From Pseudomonadota bacterium (lineage in GTDB: Bacteria; Desulfobacterota; Desulfobulbia; Desulfobulbales; SURF-16), in the NCBI GenBank assembly GCA_018897105.1, contig JAHILF010000014.1:1-46252 (forward strand): DNA of 46,252 bases. Reading direction: 5' to 3'. The position numbers and the translations under genes are program-made. Positions 18,647-27,089 of the stretch are shown here, piece by piece; the first letter of the stretch is position 1; each line of letters begins with the position of its first letter. Below the pieces are notes generated by a model. It did no database searches, was not told where the DNA came from, and saw nothing but the letters and a program-made list of their open reading frames with translations.

Positions 18647-19048
18647 CTATTTCTGTTTGAGCAGGTCTCTGATTTCTGCCAGAAGAACTTCCTCCTTTGA
18701 CGGCGGGGGAGGCGATACCGGTGCTTGCTCTTCCTTTTTTTTCATGGAATTCATTACCTTAACAGCCACGAATATGGCAAAGGCGATGATGAGAAAATCC
18801 ACTATAGACTGGATAAATTTTCCATAATTCAAGGTGACGGCCGGTGCGTCGCCGATAGCGTCTTTTATTGTTATTGCCAGGTTGGTAAAATTAACGCCGC
18901 CGACGAGAAATCCGATGGGCGGCATGATAACATCGGCAACAAAAGAGGAAACGATTTTCCCAAAGGCACCGCCTATAATGATACCAACTGCCATGTCAAC
19001 CACATTGCCTTTCATGGCAAATGTCTTGAATTCCTGCATCATGCTCAT
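18647..19048 (-). CDS. mscL: large-conductance mechanosensitive channel MscL
   Basis: The 133-residue inner-membrane protein opens under membrane tension to release solutes during hypo-osmotic shock. The family signature is intact: the amphipathic N-terminal helix [22 protein letters not shown]1 [20 protein letters not shown], the [16 protein letters not shown] turn, a short periplasmic loop, TM2 [20 protein letters not shown], and a charged C-terminal bundle ([16 protein letters not shown]). Length is normal. The start has GGAGTGA at a suitable distance. Confidence 0.96.
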   Translation of the reverse strand: MSMMQEFKTFAMKGNVVDMAVGIIIGGAFGKIVSSFVADVIMPPIGFLVGGVNFTNLAITIKDAIGDAPAVTLNYGKFIQSIVDFLIIAFAIFVAVKVMNSMKKKEEQAPVSPPPPSKEEVLLAEIRDLLKQK

Positions 19049-19385
19049 CGAATCACTCCATTGTCATTTGTTTTCATTTGCAGCCATCCGCAGGAACTGT
19101 GGCACGCTGACTGTGCTGCGGATGATTCCCAATTGTCGCTGCGAATATCCGTGTACACTGTTCTTTGCTGTTACAACATGATCTGAAAATACTTTTCTAC
19201 AACATCTGTTGTATATGATTTTTTTTGATTTTCAAATCATAAAAACATTTACTTTCAATCAATAGCCGTTTTACCTGTTCAGTTGCGGCAGGAGAGGCGG
19301 ATAAAGAACGATGCAGTGATGAAGGGGTCTGCCCCCAACGTGGGAGAAGACGCAAGCGCTGATCAGCAAAATTGCACCTCAGCGC
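19049..19385. other. intergenic region upstream of mscL, with a 7-bp hairpin
   Basis: No gene is supported here. The right part must hold the tail of the next minus-strand gene. A short inverted repeat (GCGCTGA 19354-19360; TCAGCGC 19379-19385) lies immediately after that gene's stop codon and could act as a weak transcript end, but no T-run follows. The AT-rich stretch 19190-19260 is a plausible mscL promoter area; no boxes were assigned. Confidence 0.35.
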
Positions 19386-19730
19386 CTATCCCTTGTCCTG
19401 TTTGTCCAGCACATCCTTGCTCCACGAGAAAGCGGCCGTGACTTTGGGGAAGCCGATCGTTGAAACAAGCAGCAGCAGGGCATGATAGATCTCCTCCCGG
19501 GTGGCTCCTGCCTCCAGTGCTCTGCGGGTGTGGGAATGGACGGAACCTTCTGATTGGGCTGCCGCAGCTCCGGCAAGCTGGATCAGATGTGATGTCTTTT
19601 CATCGAGGGGGCCCGAACTGCGGAGGGTTGAGCCGAGGTTTTCCAGGGCGGCCATGGCCTCGGGGAAGAGATTGGCAAGTTCCTGATAGTGCCTGCTTGG
19701 TATGTTGGGTTCTGACATGGCAATACTCAT
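19386..19730 (-). CDS. carboxymuconolactone decarboxylase/AhpD-like protein without the CxxC pair
   Basis: The 114-residue protein has the CMD-family helical core: HYQELANLFPEAMAALENL, the conserved LDEKTSHLIQLAGAAAAQSE helix and HTRRALEAGATREEIYHALL. AhpD-type members use a CxxC pair just before the conserved His; here the equivalent segment is SEGSVHSHTRRAL, with serines and no Cys. Thiol peroxidase-coupled activity is therefore unlikely. A decarboxylase-like or purely structural role is possible. The start is uncertain: MSIAMSEPN at 19730 is preferred to a longer frame whose first 41 residues have no family similarity. Confidence 0.75.
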   Translation of the reverse strand: MSIAMSEPNIPSRHYQELANLFPEAMAALENLGSTLRSSGPLDEKTSHLIQLAGAAAAQSEGSVHSHTRRALEAGATREEIYHALLLLVSTIGFPKVTAAFSWSKDVLDKQDKG

Positions 19731-19914
19731 TGTGCGGCAGCTTGCGCTGACCTTGATAAAGGTTTGTTGCAGGTGATGTGTTGGCAACTGCAGGAGAGGA
19801 TGATGATGGGATCGTTTAACACGGTTTATCCGCGAAAAGCGAATGTGGCGCATTCCCTGATCTCAGTTATCAAGCCATCCCGGATTACTGAACTTGAGCA
19901 AGCAGCAGGGGAGA

Positions 19915-20499
19915 TTATATCAGCAGAGAGTCCAGGTTCTCCAGAGCCTTTCTGCCGGCTGCTTCAAGCTCTTTTTTGTTCTCCTTGCCGTTGGGATTCC
20001 CTAATCGTATCGTGATATAAAAGTCGCCTTTTAGAATATGCAGGGCGATTGTGCCGATGAAGGCCTCATCGCCGAGTCCTTTGAGATCGATCCGGCCCTC
20101 GGAAAGAATTTTCTTGGTATGGTCAAAGATGTTTTTTGGGGTCTGCCCTGATTCCAGGGCGGTTTGCGGCATAAATAGTGATTGTTGGATACTGATCTGA
20201 AAAAAATTGGCGGAATCCGCGTTGGTGGATCCGTAGAAGCATTTTTTCATACCCACCGCAGTTTTCTCATCACAGAGGCCTTCCTTCAGTTTTTCCCCGG
20301 TAAAGGATTCTGCCTCCGTTCTGCTGATAAGCTGCCCGGGTTCAATAATTTTTTTCACGGCCGCATAGGCCTTACCAGCCCCGGCCTCGGATTTTTTATC
20401 CTGACTGGTATTATTGGTCTGCAAGTCGCCTCCGCACCCGGCACAACAGACCAGGGTGATGAGGATGATTAATATGAGGCCTAAGGATTTTTTTCCCAT
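19915..20499 (-). CDS. putative lipoprotein of unknown function
   Basis: The start at 20499 is chosen because AAAGGA lies 8 nt upstream and a lipoprotein signal follows directly: MGKKSLGLILIILITLVCCAGC, with a lipobox-like CAGC and Gly-Gly-Asp after it. Asp near the +2 region might matter for sorting in other bacteria. The mature part (about 170 residues) has two Cys (GLCDEKTAVGMKKCFYG) that may pair, and an Asn/Asp-rich spacer. A related sequence elsewhere could not be recalled. It is probably an envelope protein. It stands alone between the CMD-like gene and the DUF3365 sensor. Confidence 0.72.
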   Translation of the reverse strand: MGKKSLGLILIILITLVCCAGCGGDLQTNNTSQDKKSEAGAGKAYAAVKKIIEPGQLISRTEAESFTGEKLKEGLCDEKTAVGMKKCFYGSTNADSANFFQISIQQSLFMPQTALESGQTPKNIFDHTKKILSEGRIDLKGLGDEAFIGTIALHILKGDFYITIRLGNPNGKENKKELEAAGRKALENLDSLLI

Positions 20500-20616
20500 T
20501 TTTTTTCCTTTCTTTTTCCTGGTTTTTATCTTTCCATTTTCAACAAAGCCCAGCGGCGCTACCAATCCGCGGGGGGGGAATTAGTAAATAATGCTCTATT
20601 AGATAATTTTCAAGTA

Positions 20617-21855
20617 TTAATCATCCACAAGGTCCGGATAATGTTCTTTCAGACATACAGGGCAGATGGCATGACTGAATTCTGCCTGGGTGTGCTTTTG
20701 CACATAGGCCTCGACCTGGCTCCAGTACCCTTTGTCATCACGGATTTTTTTGCAGAATGAACAGATGGGGATAATGCCATGCAGGGTTTTGATTTCAGCC
20801 AGGGCCTGGTGCAGTTGTTCAATGAGTTTCTCTTTTCCTTTTTCAGTCTGTACACGCTCGTGGATTTCATTCTGTAGCTGTTGGTTGGACTCCATGAGTT
20901 CTGAGGTCCTCTCATGCACCTGATGTTCCAGGTTATCCATGCTGCGGCGTAACTTTATGGACATTTTATTGAAGGATTGGGCGAGGATGTTCAATTCTCT
21001 GGCATAGGGCAGGGGAATTTCTTCGCCGAGGTGTTCGTCGCTATTGTTGATCTGCAGGGCCTTGTCGCGGAGTCTTCCCAAGGGTTTACCGACAAATAGC
21101 CGGTAGATAAAAAACTGAGCGATAAAAAGGCCTATCAGGAAGACTAAAAGTATCAGGGAAAGACGTTGTGAAAAACGATCGGCATTGGCAAAGGCTGAAG
21201 AGAGAGGCACTCTGATTGAAATTGCCGAAACAATCTCGCCGACGTTGCGGCCGAAACTTCTCTCCGGGCCATAAACCTGCACCAGGCCCTGGGGTGCTTG
21301 CTCAGGCGTATTGTGGCAGCGCATGCAGGATTCTTCCATGGCCTCGCCCCGGCGCATGGTGGCATAAAAATTTTCACCATGTATCTCCCGGACAAAGGAA
21401 CGGATATTGAGCTGCGGGTTGTGGTTGAGTTCAAGCAGAAATGATTTTTCAATTTCATCAGCCTCGTTGCGTGGGCTGCGGGCATTTATGGCGCACTCTT
21501 TGTAGTAGTATTTTTCACCACTCAATTCTTGCGAGTATTTGTCGATTTCCCGGACGGCAAAGGTTGAAGACATCCAGCTTGGTTCAAAATAATTTTGAGG
21601 CCGGCAGGTCTCCGTCAGTTCGAAAACCTTTGGTTTGAGATTGTCTGAAAAATACCTGTGAATTGACAGGTTGCGGTCAAGAATGAGCTTTGCCTTGTCA
21701 GCTGCCTCAAACATGGCCTGCTCCCGCATAGAAATTCTGACATTATAAACGAGAAAAAACGCCACCAGAATAAAAATGATTCCCTGGCCGATATTGAGAC
21801 ACCAGCCGATACTGATACCCGGCTTATTGCTGTTTTTTCCCGGCAAGCTGCTCAC
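20617..21855 (-). CDS. membrane DUF3365 (haem-type) sensor with HAMP, coiled coil and C-terminal double-CxxC module
   Basis: The 412-residue protein starts with a GTG codon and lacks a strong ribosome-binding site, so the exact start is open. TM1 is GIIFILVAFFLVYNV (about 25-39). The periplasmic DUF3365 region carries the c-type haem motif C177-MR-C180-H181 in EESCMRCHNTPEQAPQG. TM2 (LILLVFLIGLFIAQFFIYRL, about 234-253) leads to a HAMP-like segment (PLGRLRDKALQINN) and a long coiled coil. The C-terminal module GIIPICSFCKKIRDDKGYW, ending AICPVCLKEHYPDL, has two CxxC pairs and is a recurrent tail on Desulfobacterota sensors. No kinase, cyclase or MCP domain is present, so how the signal leaves the protein is unclear. 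A redox or gas-sensing role is inferred from the haem motif. Confidence 0.8.
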   Translation of the reverse strand: MSSLPGKNSNKPGISIGWCLNIGQGIIFILVAFFLVYNVRISMREQAMFEAADKAKLILDRNLSIHRYFSDNLKPKVFELTETCRPQNYFEPSWMSSTFAVREIDKYSQELSGEKYYYKECAINARSPRNEADEIEKSFLLELNHNPQLNIRSFVREIHGENFYATMRRGEAMEESCMRCHNTPEQAPQGLVQVYGPERSFGRNVGEIVSAISIRVPLSSAFANADRFSQRLSLILLVFLIGLFIAQFFIYRLFVGKPLGRLRDKALQINNSDEHLGEEIPLPYARELNILAQSFNKMSIKLRRSMDNLEHQVHERTSELMESNQQLQNEIHERVQTEKGKEKLIEQLHQALAEIKTLHGIIPICSFCKKIRDDKGYWSQVEAYVQKHTQAEFSHAICPVCLKEHYPDLVDD

Positions 21856-22172
21856 CCGTAAGGAGACAATAAGAGCTGGCTGCAGGAGTTGTTGCCATCA
21901 GAAAACATAATTTCCCTTTTTTCTTGCGGGTGTGCCTGCCGCGACATGTTGCCCAGCTTCTCGCATGATGGGTGCGAAGAGTTCTGCAAAGGAATAGAGT
22001 CATACCTCCTATACGTCTGATAATATTCTAGCAGAAATTTTCCGGTAAATCTGCAGCTTTTTACAGCGGTTTGTTTGTGTTTCCGTGGCCTGTCAAAGGG
22101 ATGTGTTTTTTTTGTGGTGGGCCGAACCGGCCGGCGGAAGGTGCCGGCCGGGATTTTTCAGGTGTGGAGCTG
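21856..22172. other. intergenic region with a strong GC hairpin at 22127-22151
   Basis: No gene is supported. A perfect 9-bp hairpin (CCGGCCGGC 22127-22135; GCCGGCCGG 22143-22151; loop ggaaggt) is followed on the plus strand by ATTTTT. That would be a terminator for a plus-strand transcript, yet the flanking genes are on the minus strand; on the minus strand no T-run follows it. Otherwise the stretch looks empty. Confidence 0.4.
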
Positions 22173-22964
22173 TCAGTCGGAAAGTTTTTCAACTTCCTGC
22201 TGCAGTATCGCAAGCTGATCTTCATTGATCTCAGCGGTGACCGGCAAACCTTGCTGTTCCAGAAATTCGTTCAAGGCTGAGCGGGTAAAGCGGCCTGATA
22301 CGCCATCAACGGAACCGGGATGATAGCCCAGATACATGAGGTAAATCTGGACGGCGCGGACAACCAGATCCGGCAGCGGTCCCAGGGTGTATTTCTGGTA
22401 GGCGGCGGCAAGTCGGGTATCATAGCTGTTTTTGGCATATTCAGGGCCGTTGTATCCACGGGCAAAGGCGGCCCAGTCATGGGCGCGCAGGGCACGGTCA
22501 AGCCTGTTGCTGGTGATCTCACCCGCCATGCCGAGTAGCTGATGATTTTCGGAAATTGTCATGGCTGTCACCATTTCCTCCACTCCTGCGTACCCGGAAA
22601 TTTCCGCATTAAACCCCATGAGCTGTCCGATACCCCAGGAGGTGCTGCGCAGGGCGGCTTTACGGTCCAGGGCCAGGGCGCGGTACAGGCGTTCATACTG
22701 GGCGCCGCCACCGGCCCCGTAGCCACCGGACTTCCGGTTGCTGATGTCCGGATAAGAAATATCAAATTGATGGTCGGTTTCGCGGCTGAAAATATGGCGT
22801 TCAAACAGAATCATCGGGCGCCGGTCGGCCAGAAAGCCGCAGCCTCGTGTCTCGACATTGAGTACGGCCCACAACTCTGCAACCGTGACTTGCATGCGAT
22901 CGACAACCTCGGCCACGCCTTCTTGGTTTAACGGTAAAGCTTTATCTCTGAATTGTTCTGGCAT
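22173..22964 (-). CDS. N-acetylmuramidase (DUF3380 family) with peptidoglycan-binding domain
   Basis: The ATG at 22964 has AAGGAG 8 nt upstream and is preferred to the in-frame GTG nine bases earlier. The 263-residue protein has the DUF3380 muramidase domain (about 10-180): catalytic Glu E38 in NVETRGCGF, followed by the conserved ILFERHIFSR, and later TSWGIGQLMGFNAEISGY and FARGYNGP. A C-terminal peptidoglycan-binding module (about 185-255, VRAVQIYLMYLGYHPGSVDG) follows. Such enzymes cut the glycan beta-1,4 bond after MurNAc; many are phage endolysins. No signal peptide is seen and no phage genes are adjacent, so it may be a stray phage-derived lysozyme or an export-associated one. Confidence 0.85.
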   Translation of the reverse strand: MPEQFRDKALPLNQEGVAEVVDRMQVTVAELWAVLNVETRGCGFLADRRPMILFERHIFSRETDHQFDISYPDISNRKSGGYGAGGGAQYERLYRALALDRKAALRSTSWGIGQLMGFNAEISGYAGVEEMVTAMTISENHQLLGMAGEITSNRLDRALRAHDWAAFARGYNGPEYAKNSYDTRLAAAYQKYTLGPLPDLVVRAVQIYLMYLGYHPGSVDGVSGRFTRSALNEFLEQQGLPVTAEINEDQLAILQQEVEKLSD

Positions 22965-23270
22965 GGGTTTCACTCCTTATGCTGGTATCAATGAGACATG
23001 CTCAGGGATGGATATGATGTGAAAGATCACAGGGGAAAAATGTTTCTGTGGGTGAAGGGAAATGTTTGTTTTTACCACGGCAATCCTTTTATTGAAGTAA
23101 AACAATTTTAACGTATATTCCCGATGAAAATATAATGAAATGGTAATTTTTTTTAGTTTTATTTTCAGGCGCAAACTTGATATCAGCCGGAAGTCATCGC
23201 AGAGCAAAGTGAAAGGGCATGATTTTCCCTGGTGGTTCCGCCTTGTTGCCGGCAATTCATTGTGCTTGCG
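22965..23270. other. AT-rich intergenic region between muramidase and corA genes
   Basis: No gene or terminator is supported. The stretch 23090-23165 is very AT-rich and would hold the promoter of the muramidase gene, but no reliable boxes can be assigned. Confidence 0.3.
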
Positions 23271-24200
23271 TCAAAACCACTTCTTGAAGAAGAACACAGT
23301 GATTGCGATGGCTGATAGAACAAACGAGAGTACCATCGGAATCAGGAAAGCATGGGGCGAGTGCTGCAATGGAAGTTCAACGTTCATCCCATAGATGCTG
23401 GCAATGAGGGTCGGCAACATCAGTATGATGGTAATTGACGTCAGCAGCTTCATTACCACATTGAGATTGTTTGCTATAACCGAAGCAAAGGCATCCATCA
23501 TCCCGCTCAGGATATTGCTGTATATGTCAGCCAGTTCCTGGGCTTGGCGGAATTCAATTTTAATATCATCAATCAGATCCTTTTCGTCCTCAGTCAAGTC
23601 ACGGCCGTGAATTCGTCTGAAGCGGTCCCAGAGCGGCTCGTTGGCCCGAAGTGAGGTGGTGAAGAAGACGAGGCATTTCTCCAGATTGAGCATGCGGATC
23701 AGCATTTCGTTTTTCATTGAGCCGTGAATGGCGTTTTCCGCGGCGTCTGCCTGGTCACGAATCTGCCGAAGCAGAACGAGGTACTGCCGTGCTACCTGCA
23801 GGAACAAGGCGGAGAGAAAGGAAACGCGGTCTTCAGGGGGCGGGAGACGATGGCGAACGGTGAGCAGGTCCCGCCACAACATGGACTCTTGCGAACATAC
23901 GGTTATGATGTGGGTGGGAGTCAGGATGAGAGCCAGGGCCAGGGTGACGTATGGGGTATCTGATGATTCGTCATGGTGGGGGATGCGAAGGATTACCAGG
24001 CGGCATGGATCATCAATCTCAATGCGGGGACGTTCGTCACGGTCCATGGCTGCCATAAGGAAATCTGCCGGGATGTGGAGCGTGTCCTGGAGGAGGGAAA
24101 TTTCCTGCTGTGTGGGGGCAACAACTCTCACTATCTGGCATCCCTCAAGAGTATCGACGTTTTCGAAGCGGCCAGCCTGGTGTTTCATATATGTGAGCAT
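23271..24200 (-). CDS. corA: CorA-family divalent metal ion transporter
   Basis: The 309-residue protein ends with the two-helix membrane anchor of the CorA family. TM1 contains IILMLPTLIASIYGMNVELP with the signature Gly-Met-Asn selectivity motif, and TM2 is IPMVLSFVLSAIAITVFFF, followed by a basic tail KKWF. The N-terminal soluble funnel domain has the usual beta-rich start and long helices (VSFLSALFLQVARQYLVLLR). CorA pentamers carry Mg2+ (also Co2+ or Ni2+) into the cell. Length is normal. Nickel uptake for the nearby hydrogenase is conceivable, but nothing in the sequence points to it specifically. Confidence 0.92.
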   Translation of the reverse strand: MLTYMKHQAGRFENVDTLEGCQIVRVVAPTQQEISLLQDTLHIPADFLMAAMDRDERPRIEIDDPCRLVILRIPHHDESSDTPYVTLALALILTPTHIITVCSQESMLWRDLLTVRHRLPPPEDRVSFLSALFLQVARQYLVLLRQIRDQADAAENAIHGSMKNEMLIRMLNLEKCLVFFTTSLRANEPLWDRFRRIHGRDLTEDEKDLIDDIKIEFRQAQELADIYSNILSGMMDAFASVIANNLNVVMKLLTSITIILMLPTLIASIYGMNVELPLQHSPHAFLIPMVLSFVLSAIAITVFFFKKWF

Positions 24201-24954
24201 TGGGATTCCCTTTGTGTCATTGTGGTTTGGGCGAATCTGCAGAGCAAATCTGTTTGACCGGCAAATACTGCCAATCGATCATTTCCCATGAAAACGTCAT
24301 CTGACTCTTTTAAAAAAAAATCTGTTGATCCGTGCTGGTGTAAACATCTGATAGACTCTGATTGCTGCCTGGTGCATGAAGGGACTGTGAAATTTCTTTT
24401 TTGTTCCCCCAGGAATTACTGTAATCAGGGTTGTTTAGAGAAGACTTACCAGCCATGCCAGAAAGCATAAACCGACAATGCCGATTATAATAGGTTTTAC
24501 CGCGTGCCAAATATTTTTTATCCCGCCCGGAGATAACGGCTGATTCTGTTTTCAGGTACCCATGGGTTCCTCCCGTGCTAAATGGTGGAAAGGACGATCA
24601 TTTTCTGTCGTGCCTGCCCCAAGTGCCCTCGGCCATGACAGTATCATCATAATATAGTCCATACAGCTTCTCTTCGCATCATGGATACGATGCCTTCCTC
24701 AATTTTTTTGCGGGTGTTCTTGAAATAATCAAGACTTTAGTAAAGTGGATGACAATGATGGTGCCGGGATTCCCTCAGGCAAAAGACTAATCGCCACCAT
24801 ATGCTCCTTCTGTGTGTCATGGGCGACATTTTACCTCAGTGAAGCAACTTGCAAAATTTGTGAAAAAATGCTTTATTTCCCATAAATCGCGCTCTTTTTT
24901 TTAAAATAGATATTGCGGTGGCAATATCCCATAGCAAGCGGGGGTCCTGACAAG
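24201..24954. other. 754-bp intergenic region between divergent genes, one doubtful Cys-rich frame
   Basis: This is the divergent promoter region of corA and the regulator at 24955. A plus-strand frame at 24288-24470 (60 codons) is rich in Cys (VDPCWCKHLIDSDCCLV, then PRNYCNQGCLEKTYQPC) and could be a tiny metal-binding protein, but it lacks a ribosome-binding site and a recognised family. No sigma-54 promoter consensus or clear terminator was found. Confidence 0.35.
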
Positions 24955-27063
24955 ATGATTCAAGACGACAAACTCTCGAATGTCATCAGTACATTACAGC
25001 GCCTGTCCTCAGCCATCTTCAGCGATGCCATCCAACGTAAGCTCATTCTCGATAACCTTACGGAAGGGGTGTTTACCGTTGACCCTGCTCTCAAAATTAC
25101 CTCCTTCAACAAATCCGCTCAAAGCATCACCGGTATCAGTGAAGACGAAGCCCTGGGCAAAACATGCCGTGATCTTTTCGCTTCATCCTTGCGTGAGGAA
25201 TTCTGCATCGTCGGTCATGTTCTGGAAAAAGGACAACCGCTGCTTAAATTGACCCGCCACCTGAAGGTGGAAGACAGGTTGGTGCCGGTACTGGTCAGCG
25301 CCTCGCCATTGGTGGACAACAGCGGGGATATTGTCGGAGGAGTGCAGTCTTTTCAGGAAATTACGGAGATTTTTCATCGCCAGCTGATTCTGGACAGTGT
25401 TTTTGATGGTGTCTTGACCGTGGACATGGATTTCAAGATCACCTTGTTCAACAGGGCCGCAGAGCTGATAACCGGCTTCAAGCAGGAGCAGGTGCTTGGC
25501 AAATTCTTTGCCGATGTTGTTCGGCAGGAAGGAGCCAATATTGCGGTGGACAAAATGGCACTGGCCAAGGCGATCAATACCGGCAAGCCTTACGTGGAGG
25601 AGTGTTTTTATATCGAGACGGCGGACCATCGCGTCCTGCCCGTAAGTGTCAGGGCGGCTCCCATGCTGGATGCAACTGGAAAAATTATCGGCGGAGTTGA
25701 GAGTTTTCGTGACAACACCGGTGCCATTCAGAGACAGTACATTCTGGATAGTGTTGGGGATGGCGTTTTTACGGTAGACCATGCCTTTAAGATAACCTCA
25801 TTCAATAAGGCCGCGGAAACCATCACGGGATACAGGAGCGCAGAGGTTCTCGGCAAAAGGTGCAGGGACGTCTTTGACGGGAGCGTATGCGAGGGAAACT
25901 GCCCTCTGGCCAAGGCGATGAAGTCCCAGTCAAAGGTCGATGTGTTCGACATTATCATCCATGGCAAGAATGCCAAAGAGATTTCCGTGAGCATCAGCGC
26001 CACCGCTCTCGTTGACGAGTTCGGTAAAATCATCGGCGCAGTGGAGACCTTCAGGGATCTCACGGAAATTCACAGTCTGCGCAGCCATCTGGCGGCGGAA
26101 AGGGAACAGACCGGCATCCTCGCCAACAGTCCCCTGATGCAGAATATCCTGGCGCTTCTCCCTGAATTCGCCAGAAGCGATAGTAATATCCTGATCGTCG
26201 GCGAGAGTGGAACCGGCAAGGAGTTGATCGCCAGAGCCATTCACAAACAGAGCAACAGGAATATGATGCCCTTTGTGGCAGTCAACAGCGGCGCCCTGCC
26301 GGAAAAGCTGCTGGAGGCCGAGCTTTTCGGTTACAGGGCAGGGGCCTTCAACGAAGACCAGAAAGACAAGAAGGGTTATTTTGCCGCCGCTGAAAAGGGA
26401 ACGCTTTTTCTTGACGAGATCGGTGATATCTCCTCCACCATGCAGGCCAAGCTTCTCCAGGTCCTGCAGGGTAAGACCTATGTGCCCCTTGGTTCGGACA
26501 TGCCGGTCAGGACCGATGCACGCATCATCGCCGCCACCAACGAGAATCTTGAAGAGCTGGTTGAAGATAACGAGTTCCGGGAGGATTTTTATCGTCAGCT
26601 CAATATCGTCAAAATCCAGGTTCCACCCATGCGGGACCGCATGGAGGATCTGCCCCTGCTGTCTGAACATTTCATCAGGAAATTTAACCGGCAGCGCGGC
26701 AAGGAAGTGGAGGGTCTTTCCGAAGAGGCTCTGGAAATCCTCATGCACTATGATTATCCAGGCAATGTCCGTGAACTGGAAAATATCATCGAATACGCTT
26801 TTATCCTCTGCAGCAAGGGATTGATCTTCCCCCGGCACCTGCCGACGAAATTCCAGAGGAAATCGGAGACCGATCAGGCACTGGTCAACCCCGAGACCGG
26901 AGAGCCCATGACCCTGGAGGAAATTGAAAAACACTCCATTATGGCGGCATTGACCCGGAATAATTTCAGAACAATGCAGACCTGCCGCGAACTTGGGATT
27001 TCCAAAGATACCCTGCGCCGTAAGGTCAAGGCTTACGGAGACATTATCCAGCCGATAACCTGA
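24955..27063 (+). CDS. PAS-PAS-PAS AAA+ enhancer-binding-type regulator with a non-canonical GAFTGA loop
   Basis: The 702-residue protein (ATG at 24955; the frame also opens at an upstream TTG) has three tandem PAS domains (about 25-140, 145-255, 260-370; each begins LDxLTEGVFTVD-like or LDSVGDGVFTVD). The AAA+ domain shows Walker A GESGTGKE (416-423), Walker B GTLFLDEIGD and the Arg-finger region FREDFYRQLN. A Fis-type helix-turn-helix ends it (TMQTCRELGISKDTLRRKVK). The L1 loop that contacts sigma-54, normally GAFTGA, reads GAFNED (463-468) in LFGYRAGAFNEDQKDKKG. Related Desulfobacterota proteins often carry GAFTDA variants. Either its sigma-54 contact is altered or it works on another polymerase form. 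The next gene, a sensor kinase, starts 26 nt downstream, but this protein has no receiver. Confidence 0.9.
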   Translation: MIQDDKLSNVISTLQRLSSAIFSDAIQRKLILDNLTEGVFTVDPALKITSFNKSAQSITGISEDEALGKTCRDLFASSLREEFCIVGHVLEKGQPLLKLTRHLKVEDRLVPVLVSASPLVDNSGDIVGGVQSFQEITEIFHRQLILDSVFDGVLTVDMDFKITLFNRAAELITGFKQEQVLGKFFADVVRQEGANIAVDKMALAKAINTGKPYVEECFYIETADHRVLPVSVRAAPMLDATGKIIGGVESFRDNTGAIQRQYILDSVGDGVFTVDHAFKITSFNKAAETITGYRSAEVLGKRCRDVFDGSVCEGNCPLAKAMKSQSKVDVFDIIIHGKNAKEISVSISATALVDEFGKIIGAVETFRDLTEIHSLRSHLAAEREQTGILANSPLMQNILALLPEFARSDSNILIVGESGTGKELIARAIHKQSNRNMMPFVAVNSGALPEKLLEAELFGYRAGAFNEDQKDKKGYFAAAEKGTLFLDEIGDISSTMQAKLLQVLQGKTYVPLGSDMPVRTDARIIAATNENLEELVEDNEFREDFYRQLNIVKIQVPPMRDRMEDLPLLSEHFIRKFNRQRGKEVEGLSEEALEILMHYDYPGNVRELENIIEYAFILCSKGLIFPRHLPTKFQRKSETDQALVNPETGEPMTLEEIEKHSIMAALTRNNFRTMQTCRELGISKDTLRRKVKAYGDIIQPIT

Positions 27064-27089
27064 GGAGGCTGGGGGGAAATCTGTCAGGT

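Noticed and set aside
22127-22151. GC hairpin as terminator of the muramidase gene
   Set aside because: The T-run is on the plus-strand side, while the gene is on the minus strand, so the polarity is wrong.
24310-24510. 66-codon minus-strand frame in the corA-regulator gap
   Set aside because: No ribosome-binding site or family signal; it overlaps another equally weak frame on the other strand.
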